Assembly: GCA_039545275.1 (NCBI GenBank)
Contig: BCHS01000001.1
Location: forward strand, 1,752,853 to 1,816,852
DNA length: 64,000 nt
From: Pseudomicrostroma phylloplanum
Taxonomy: Eukaryota > Basidiomycota > Exobasidiomycetes > Microstromatales
Reading direction: 5' to 3'
The notes under the pieces were generated by a model that saw nothing but the letters and a program-made list of their open reading frames with translations, made no database searches and was not told the DNA's origin. Positions 52,861-61,664 of the stretch are shown here, one piece after another (within the stretch, counting starts at the first letter, position 1; the number at the start of each line of letters is the position of its first letter). The translations under genes were made by a program, and so were the position numbers.

Positions 52861-54556
52861 CTAAGCGTGAAGGGCAGAGAGGAAGCTCTCGCCGGCCAAG
52901 ATCTTCTTGTCCTTTGGCTTGCTCTTCGACTTGCCCTCGGCCTTTCGCTTCAGGTTGCGCTCCTGCTCCCTGGCGGCACCACGGATCATAGCCGAAGCGT
53001 AAGGGTTGATGCGGAACAGAGCAGCGCGGTTGCGCAGAGGGTTCTTCTTCTGGGTGTGGGGGCGCTTGGTGACCGAGGGGCCAGCGGGGCGCACAACGGA
53101 CTGGATCTCGTCCGAGTTGATGATTCGGGTGACGTCGGTGTTGCTGATCTTGCTGGTGGGGATCCTGAAGCCCTTCTTGACCAGCGAGGGCTGCTCAAGG
53201 GTACCGAAGATGGTGTCCAGCTTCTTGAAGGCAGAGGCAGTGAAGATGACGAATCGGCCCAGGTGTCCACCGGGGGCGAGCTGGAGGAGGTTGAGGCGGT
53301 CGACCGAGGCAATCTCAACACCGGGCAGGTTACGGAAAGCCTTGACGATTCCGTTGTCCTCGTTGTAGACGACCAGGGGTCCACGGCGCTGGACGTGACG
53401 ACGGTTGCGCAGCTTACCCTGACCAGCTCGCAGCTTGCGCGAGTTGGAGACCTTGAGGACATCGTCGTAGGCGTTGACGGACTGCAGGAGAGCGACGGCC
53501 TCCTTGGTCTTGGTCAGGCTCTCAGCAGAGTCCTCGATGACGAGGGGCACCTCCTCAACCTTCTCGACACGGTGTCCACGGGCGAGCAGCAGCGAGGGGA
53601 TGGCAGTGGCGGCAAGAGCAGAGGCAGTGGCGTATCGCTTCTGCTTCTGGTTGCTCTTGACGAACCATCGTCGCCAGAGCTTGGTGGGGGCGAACATGTG
53701 ACCACCTCGGGCCATGTTACCGAAGGCGGCCTGACCAGATCGGTGAGTACCACCACCACCGACACGGGGAATACGAGCGACGGCACGACCAGTTCCCCAA
53801 GACTCGGCAGAGGTCTGGTGACCGGCATTGGTAGCGACGGCGTAAGGCTGGCGCTTGTTCTTGGCCATGTTCTCTGTAGTAGGGCAAGGGGTGGGGGAGG
53901 ATCGAGATGAGTATGACTGCCCACACGTAGATTCGTGATCGCACAGCGAGGCCAGTCCCAACAGCATGCCACCATTCCAATCCAGTGTCTATGCCTGTCT
54001 GCTCTCTACCTTGCCTCTCAGTGGAACACCGTCCACGCTCATCGACATCTCATCCACGCCGTAGCTCTTCCACCCTGTGACCCCCTCTATGCCATCCTTC
54101 GCTGCTATTTATTCCTGCCTGCTTCTGCTCTGATGCTCTGCTACTCCCATCGCATGCATCGTTGATTGCCTCCGATACTCACTGTACAGCTCCTGAACGA
54201 TGTCAGTTCGCACAGGTGCCGAGAAGACGGCGGGGAGGGCGACAGAGCCAGTGGCTCCGTTGGCACCTCGAACGTTAACGGTAGGTCTACGAGTGACAGG
54301 AATCATGACGAGGCCAGCAGCGCAAGAGGACGAGGATGAAGATGAGGAGGAAATCGTGGCAGCCAGAGTGTGAAGAGACCACAGAGATGTAGGCAGTACG
54401 GGGATCGCAGAGGAAGATGATGAGGCAGCCAGAAGAGGTCGAAGGGAAGGACATAGAGTGGGGCGTTTGGGAAGAGAGAAGAGAAGAGCAAACGTCAGTA
54501 CAAGCATCTATAAGACTACCTCTCCTGTTAGCAGCATGTACGCACCGAGCGGCCAT
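52861..54556 (-). CDS. RPL4: Ribosomal protein uL4 (60S L4)
   Basis: Three exons: 54546-54556 (11 nt), 54183-54286 and 52861-53873, giving 375 aa. The first exon encodes only MAA and part of Arg; joining gives [18 protein letters not shown], and the second junction gives [18 protein letters not shown], both as in other eukaryotic uL4 proteins. The core has [20 protein letters not shown], the long internal loop [20 protein letters not shown], and [19 protein letters not shown]. The basic tail ([14 protein letters not shown]) is the eukaryotic extension. uL4 lines the peptide exit tunnel. The first intron is 259 nt, much longer than typical here, a common feature of ribosomal protein genes. It is divergent to RPS24. 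Confidence 0.95.
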
Positions 54557-55000
54557 TGTTGATGATGTTCTTGAGGGGGGAGGATGTGGTGAGAACAGTG
54601 AGAGGAGGATCGACCGACGAAGGAAGACGTGAGTGTCCTGCGCCTGCTGGGCACAAATTCCTCGCCGCCGCCGCTGAGGCTGCGTGGGCGGGGCGACGCC
54701 TGGCTGCGAGCGGAGAAGCAGCTGAGGCCATTGCGCGCGCGACGTCGCCTCTGCGGAGGGTCGACGGCCAGGCGGGCCCCCTCTGGCCCTGTGGCGCGCC
54801 CTGGGCCTGCCTGCGTCTACCCGCCTGCTCGCCTGCGTGTGCCCGCCCCCCCTCTGCCCGCTCGCCCGCCCCGCGCCTGGGAGATTTCTCTGCCAGGCAG
54901 ACGAGGACAGAACGCAGCCCGCCGCCTCGACTAAGCCAAAATCCATCAAGAGGTCGCACCACCCTTCCTACTCTCCCTACACATCAAGTCACTTCACATC
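54557..55000. promoter_or_regulatory. Shared promoter region of divergent RPL4 and RPS24
   Basis: About 444 bp separates the two ribosomal-protein start codons. The region is GC-rich with a C-rich stretch near 54835-54885. Co-regulation through one promoter is inferred from the arrangement; specific factor sites were not identified. Confidence 0.5.
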
Positions 55001-55957
55001 ATGGTGAGTAGTCGTGGCACATCTCAGAGCTGGCCGTAGCATACACTTGCGGCATAGCTACTGCACTCTTGATCAGAGGAAGACTCGCTTTTTCTCGACC
55101 TCCTCAGGACGACTGCTGACCAAAGACGTCTCTCCATCTGCCTCCCCCTTTGCCTTGTACCGTTGTTCCTTCAACCTACCCTCACCCATGCTACGACCTC
55201 ATCCTCTTCATCATCATCTACGCACCTCGTCCTACGTGCACCATGGCCTCACAGGACGCCTCCGCCCCCGTCACCCTGCGCACCCGCAAGTTCATCACCA
55301 ACCGCCTTCTGCAGCGAAGGCAGTTTGTCCTCGATGTCATCCACCCATCGAGGCCAAACGTATCCAGGGCTGAGCTCTCCGAGAAGCTCGCCAGCCTGTA
55401 CAAGGCAAACAAGGAGCAGGTCGTCGTTTTCGGAATGAAGACCAAGTTCGGTGGTGGTCGATCAACTGGTTTCGGATTCATCTACGACACCCGCGAGGCA
55501 ATGAACTTTGAGCCCAGGCACAGGCTCGTCAGGGTGAGTATCAGCAGCAGCAGCCAGTGTCATGGCATGGATACGACAGGAGAGCAGGACAGCACAGATG
55601 GCATTGGATGAGCTGGAGTGCAGGGCATGGAAGGGCAGTAAATGTCGGATGTCATGGAATGAGGGCACTCTGCAGTGGCGGTCTCGTGAGGTGGGACAGC
55701 ACTCCTGCCGCTCCAGCATGGAGGGTAGAGAGGGACTGTCAGACGCACTTGCCGATTGACAGTGTCTAGTAACCATCTGCGAAAGATGGACAGGCGTGCT
55801 CACACTGTCCTTCCCACTTCTTCCCCACTACCAGGTCGGTCTCGCCAAGAAGGTCGAGAAGCCCAGCCGAAAGCTGCGCAAGGAGAGGAAGAACCGTGCA
55901 AAGAAGGTCACTGGTGTTGCCAAGAAGAAGGCTGGAGACCCGGCCAAGAAGAAGTAA
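55001..55957 (+). CDS. RPS24: Ribosomal protein eS24 (40S S24)
   Basis: Preferred model: an ATG-only exon at 55001-55003, a 251-nt intron, exon 55255-55533 and exon 55835-55957, encoding 134 aa. The protein reads M then [60 protein letters not shown], and a basic tail ([20 protein letters not shown]). These are the eS24 hallmarks. The donor right after ATG (ATG|GTGAGT) and the acceptor CCTCACAG are both good and in phase 0. Vertebrate RPS24 has the same ATG-only first coding exon. An alternative is initiation at the in-frame ATG at 55243, giving MASQDASAP. eS24 sits in the 40S body and is needed for pre-18S processing. The second intron is 301 nt; no snoRNA was recognised in it. Confidence 0.93.
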
Positions 55958-56987
55958 ATCGGCATTGGTTGTTGGCACTGTCCATCACTCGGGAGAGAGG
56001 GAGGTCTTGTCGAGACACACCCGTACGCCTCCTATGGCCGCCGTCTCTTGCACCTCGTCTCTGCAGCATCGCAGTGTCATCCGTTGGTGCCTCTTCCCGC
56101 ATCCATGGTCATCTCCCACCTCAGCTGTTTGCTCGTCTACTTGTCGTCGGTTCCTGTCATCTCTTTTTTGTAACATGATCAATCGGAGAGGTGGCGAGTC
56201 TGCCTCTCTTCTTCTCGCACACACACACATACTCATTTGTTCGCTTCTAGTCAAAGCACAACATTTCTCTCAAACGTCTGACCGTCTGTGAAAGTGCATC
56301 AGGGCTCTGTTGCAAGTGACTACGCCAATGGGTGTTGGAGTGTGGGTGAACAGTGGGGTCAAGCGCTTCCAGCAGTGACATACCACCACAGGCAAGGGTC
56401 ACAAGAAGCAGCCCAACACAGTTTTTCCTGCTGTCATCCCCTGAGGGAATCTCTACAAGCATCCTCAATTGGCTGATAGCATCCCTAGGCTGGGATTGTG
56501 TGCATATAGACTCACGAGCTCATAGGCCAGCCAGCGAGGTGACCCGTAGGCGTGGGTTGGATCAGGCGCCCGGAGCGTGCAGTCACGCAGGCGTGCGTGC
56601 GTGCGGGCCCATCCACCGCTGCTCGCACCACCGGTGCTTGGCCCACGCTCACCTGGCCTCGCTTCGTCCTCACACCGCCCTCTTTGCCAGAGACCTCACC
56701 CAACGCCCACCTCGTCTTGATCGCTTCTCTCACCGTACAAGAAGACGGTACGAGACTCATAGCGATCAGCAGCAGCAGCGCCGCCAGCCTCTCCCCGGCA
56801 CTTGACCCTTGTCGGTCGGCGCTCTCCCTGCAACCACCGGAGCCACGTACTTCCCCCTTTAGGCTCTCGACCCTTCCCCACGAGCGAGCCTTGTCTCTGT
56901 CCTCCGACTGTTCGTCGCCTCTACCAGTCTAAACCACCACGACAACCCAACCATCCGACTGTGATACCTTTTCCTCCTCACCTTCAG
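55958..56987. other. Intergenic region and probable 5' end of the FHA gene
   Basis: About 1.03 kb between eS24 and the first supported codon of the FHA gene. It should contain the missing first coding exon of that gene, but I could not place it. A GCGTGCGTGCGTGCG stretch lies near 56588. Confidence 0.45.
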
Positions 56988-59900
56988 CAAGCGATCTCTT
57001 TCTCGACGACGACACACGGGGGCTGTTTCCAGCAACCGAAACCATTACGACCAACCCCACATCGACAGACCTTCCTTCATCGGCTTTGTCTCCATCTCTC
57101 CCCTCAACTCCTACATTTGAAGGTCCCAGCTTCCAATCGGAAGTATACGACTACCCTCAATTCGAAGGGCCTCTCGAACAGGAGGAAGTAGAAGAAGAAG
57201 AAGAAGCACTTCACGAACATCCCGACCAAGAGACTCTATCTCCCTCTGCCTTCGACGAATACGACTCGTCTGCCTTTGCAAGCGTAGACAGCGTATCGGA
57301 ACAAGGGCAACCGCATCCTCACTTGCAACGCTTTGGCTCCGTCGAAAGAAGGCAAGTCGTTTGCTCTTACATTGATTCCACAGAGTCAATCTCGTCACCT
57401 CCACGTACTCGCAAGTCTCGCCTCTCACGAGCTAGCGTTGACGATCTTCGCAGCGCCAATCGCGAAGATTCCTCCGCCTCGGCAGTTCTTCTACGCCTAC
57501 CAGATCGTAGAGGAACAAATTCGACTGCCCACCTATCTATTCACGCCCCTGGTCTATCCTCTACCTCTCAACACTGGACACCTCTTCCCTCTCGCCTAGG
57601 TTCTGACGCTCCCCTTCGGTCTGCCCTAGTCGTAGACGAGCTCTCATCCTCATCTATCTCACTCCCACATCTAGAGTCGGCTTCTCCTCCTGCACAGCGA
57701 CGCAAATCGAGCCTGCCCTCGCTCAGGACAGCTCGACCATCGCAACACTCTTCGACCGGATCGTCTGAAGCGCAACTAGCGTCTTTCCCAAAGCGAGCTT
57801 CCGCGAGACGAGAACTCTCTGCACATAGACAGGTAGCGTCGTTTGGTAGCGCAGACGTTGAGTCGCCTCCAGCCCTATCTCCATCAGCTCTACAGAGGCT
57901 ACGAGTGTCAAGTCCCTCCGTCTCCCGCATCGCTGCCATCGAATCTGCGGTCACAGCACGCCTGCTGCTTACCCCAAACATCTACGATCAGGAACAGAAC
58001 GACCATCCTGCGACCGACCCCTCAGCTAGTGCATCAGATTCCAGCATGCCTTGGTACGGCAACAACACAAGCAACACTACTGTGCAGCGGCAGCAGGGCT
58101 TCGGCGGCGCCCCCATGACTCCAGCATCTTCTGGAGGAGGCGGACAGGGCTACAATGCAAATGGAGCCCCCAATGGGCAGTACCAGCAAGGAGGTGCCAT
58201 TCCAGGCAACAGCGCCGGCGACGCAGGTGGTCTCGTCTACCCGGCCCTTCACCTGCATCCTATGAATGACACCTTTGCGCCGAAGCAGATCTCACTCGCC
58301 CCGCCCGGGCCCCACAACAAGGTCAAGGTAGGGAGGCAGACAAACCAAAAGACGGCGCCTCATCCTTCGAATGGATTCTTCGACAGCAAAGTGTTGAGTA
58401 GGATGCACGCAGAAGTGTGGTGCCAAGATGGCAAGGTCTTCATCAAAGATGTCAAGTCCTCGAATGGTACCTTCATCAATGGTGAGCGGCTATCTCCGGA
58501 AGCGCAAGAGTCTGAAGTCTTCGAGCTGCACAGCGAGGATCTGGTCGAGTTTGGTATCGACATTGTGGGCGACGACAACAAGACCATCATTCACCACAAG
58601 GTGGCCTGTCGAGTCTACCTTGTCCTGACTGCCGACGATGCGGTCAACATGCGGAATGATTTCGCAAACATGTATCGGGCGGGCGGCGGCAATGGAGCCG
58701 GAGGCAACGCTACGTCTACTACTCACAGCTCAGCAATGGGCGGTGCATCGGTTGGACCTGGTGCTGAAGGCGGGCTAAGGAGAGGTAAGGGTTCGATGAG
58801 CTTCGACCACATCCTCGGCCGACTGCAAATGGAACTGCAGAAGAGCCGCGAGACGGGCTCAGAGATCGGCTCGTTAAACTCAACACTTGGGGAGCTGCAA
58901 GAATCCCTCGGCGGTGGCCTTCCGCCCATGCAAGAAGCTCCATACCCGCATCTGGTGCCCACAGGTGCTACAGCGTCGCAAGAGGGTGCTGCCGAGAGTA
59001 ACGCCACGTCTTCCGCAGCCGTCGCCGCCTTGCAAGCCCAACTTGCCGAGACGCAATCGTCCATCTCGACGCAAGTCGACAAGATTCGGGCCCTCGAGTC
59101 GATGCTCGCCGAGCATGAGCTCATCAAGGCTGAAGTCGGGTCCATCAAGAGTCAGATGGAGGAGGCGAAGAGGGAGCTCGACGAGATGGCGAATGCCAAG
59201 AAGAGTCTGCCCGAGAACGGTAGCCATACACTCAGCCAACATCTCTTCCAGCGAGACGGACTGCCAAGTCAGACAGGCAGCTCCGGATCAGCCGAGGACT
59301 TTGACGATGGTGCTAGTATGGCCTCCATCGATACTGTCACGCCTGGCGCTGACATGGGCGACGCTCCACGGGGAGCCGATGAGATTGAAGAAGCGGATAC
59401 GGACCCTGAGATTCTACAGAACCACGTTGGTCCTCGAGCACCTCCCGACATGCCGCCAGAGCTGGCTGCTAGGGAGGCGGCCGCCTCTGCAGCCGCTGCG
59501 GCTCAGGGAGCCTCGAATGCCGCCAGGTCGGCCTCTTCTCTGGCATCCCACGCCGACGAGCAACTCAAAGCGCAGAACAACGCCCTTGCCGCTCGGCTCG
59601 ATGTGCTAGAGTCTCAGCTAGAGGAGGCCCTGTCCTTTGGCCGGACACTGCAAACGCAGCACGTCTTGGCTACGGAGACGGTCAAGGCCCTGGAAGAGAA
59701 GGTGCAATCTCTCGAGAAGCAGGTGCAAGACCACTCCCAGTCCGTGCACGGCAAGATCACTGAAGTCCTTGAGGGACGCTTCTCCCAGTGGAAGGACGAG
59801 ATCGAGGCGGGCTGGAAGCAAGAAAAGCACAGCTGGGAAGAAGAGCGCGATAGGCTGAGGGCCGTCATCGAAGCGTGGGACAGTGCGAATGGCAAGCTAG

Positions 59901-60843
59901 AGGAGCAGGCCGCTGCGCAGATTGCCGCTGGGAGCAGCTCGTACCCGCCGTCCGAGACGGGTGGGAGCAGCAGTCCTGCTGCGAGTGTTGCGGGGAGCCA
60001 CAGCAGTGGCCAGACAAGGAGACGCGCCTCCAAGTCCGCCAAGCGGAGAGCGGCAAAGCGCCATCTCAACCCAACCTTGCGAGCGCTCTTGTACAAAGCA
60101 TCGCACAATGAGCCGCTAGATGATGACGAGGGTGGATACTCTAGCGAGGAAGGCGAGAGGGACTCCGGAGTCGCAAGCAGCAGCGGAGCTGCGTCTCCAT
60201 CGAGACCTGGCCTAGGCAGCAAAAGGAGGAGCAGTAGCAATTTCGCCCACACACTGCAAGACATTGGCGAGAACGCGAGCAGGAGCGTGCAAGATGCAGG
60301 CAGAGGAGTCGCGTCTTCCATTGCAGGTGGTGGAGGAGGGAGGGGAGCTCCTGAAGGGACTGACACAGACGGAACTCGCAGTGGGGGCGGGAAATCCAGC
60401 GGTGCAAGTCTCAACAAGGACGGACGTCCAGCAGCGGCCTTGAGATTAGAGGTGAGTTCTCTAGTGATGTCCCAGGAAGGCAGAGAGCAGAACAGAAGAT
60501 TTGACGTTGTCAACAGACCGATTGATGATGTTGTCTCCCCCCTTTCGAAATCTACACCTATTCGTCCATTCATCTATCTCTACGGTCACCTCTCACTCAA
60601 AACCCAATGCATCGCATCGTATCGCAACGCAACGCAAAACGCAACATACATACCTATACACACCATCATCATCATCTCAATGCATCGCAACGCAACATCG
60701 GACATCCTCCTCTCCCTTGTCCTGCACTCGTACCCGCCACTCGACAGAGACCACACGCCATGGCGGGCCTGTCGGCCGTAGTGGCCCTGGTGGGAATCGT
60801 TTACTACACTAGCGCTTATACCAAGTGTGGGAGTACGAGCTGA
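56988..60843 (+). CDS. FHA-domain, coiled-coil, tail-anchored protein (SLMAP/Far10-like, STRIPAK-type)
   Basis: One long open frame from 56988 to 60451, an intron at 60452-60747 and a last exon at 60748-60843. No in-frame ATG exists before 58046 (MPWYGNN...), yet the preceding 1.1 kb is clearly coding in composition (acidic EEVEEEEEALHEHP, Ser-rich segments). An upstream exon is therefore expected, with the acceptor ACCTTCAG at 56987. The FHA domain spans about 58311-58610: HNKVKVGRQTNQKTAP, FFDSKVLSRMHAEVWCQDG, DVKSSNGTFINGERLS. A long coiled coil follows (SISTQVDKIRALESMLAEHE; LDVLESQLEEALSFGRTLQ). The last exon gives a C-terminal membrane anchor, AGLSAVVALVGIVYYTSAY. SLMAP, Far9 and Far10 share FHA, coiled coil and tail anchor and place STRIPAK at ER/nuclear membranes. 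Confidence 0.82.
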
Positions 60844-61664
60844 GCGGAGCGGAGCTCAGGGCGGGAGCTGTAGCTGATCTCTGACAGGCGGAGAATGAGG
60901 CAGGGTGGGAGTGAAGGAGCGCGGCGTCTATCTACCGCAGTGGAGGAGCGAGCGGCGCTCAGGAAGACGATGGGAAAGGGGAAAGACACGAGGCGTGGAA
61001 AGGGGGCAATACGAAGCGCAGGACTTGACGAGCGCTACCTCTGGCATTGGCATCCTCGAGGCTGTCGAAGAGGGCCCAGTCATATCGCCTCTTTTCCCCT
61101 CTGTCTTCAGGCCTTTGTCTACAATTCCACTACCTCTCTCATCCTGTTCCACTTCCATGTGGAATCTCTCCATTTTATTCCATTCCATTCCATCCAGCCC
61201 ATCTCATCTCTTCTCAATTCATAACATCGACATTTCTATTCATCTCTGTTCCGTCCGGAGGTCCCTTTCATCTCATCTCATTCCATCTCAATTCATCCGA
61301 CAAATTGTACGCACGTGTGAGAGAAACGACTCGAAGTTTGCGGGTGGGTCATTCTGACCGATCCGGAATAAGCATTGGGATGTGGACTGCTACTGCTCAT
61401 GAGGTCTAGGGTTACCTGCTGCCGCCGCGACTGCTGCTGCTGCGACTGCTTCGAGCGTGATCAGGATTGCGAATGCGAGTTGCGAATTGCGAATTGCGAG
61501 ACTACTTGTACAATGGAATACAAACTCAGACACCTTCCTCCACCCGTCTTCGACGCGACGCGACGCTATGCTATGCTACGCTATGCTATGCCCTACTTCT
61601 CCTCGAATCTCGAGGCTATCTCTCGATAGAAGGTGGTGCGCTAGCACGTCTTTCTTCTCATCGC
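60844..61664. other. Convergent intergenic region with simple repeats
   Basis: Contains TTCCA/CATTCC-type pentanucleotide repeats near 61175-61200, TCATCTCATCTC near 61270-61290, a (GCTGCT)-type stretch near 61430 and CTATG repeats at about 61565-61592. No gene supported. Confidence 0.55.
61565..61592. repeat. Imperfect CTATG pentanucleotide tandem repeat
   Basis: CTATGCTATGCTACGCTATGCTATG is directly visible just past the end of the terminal minus-strand gene. Confidence 0.8.

Noticed and set aside
52696..53910. Plus-strand open frame of 404 codons over RPL4
   Set aside because: Antisense shadow of the highly biased RPL4 exon 3.
55534..55834. Possible snoRNA inside RPS24 intron 2
   Set aside because: GATG and CTGA-like strings occur, but no paired C/D boxes with a terminal stem could be drawn.
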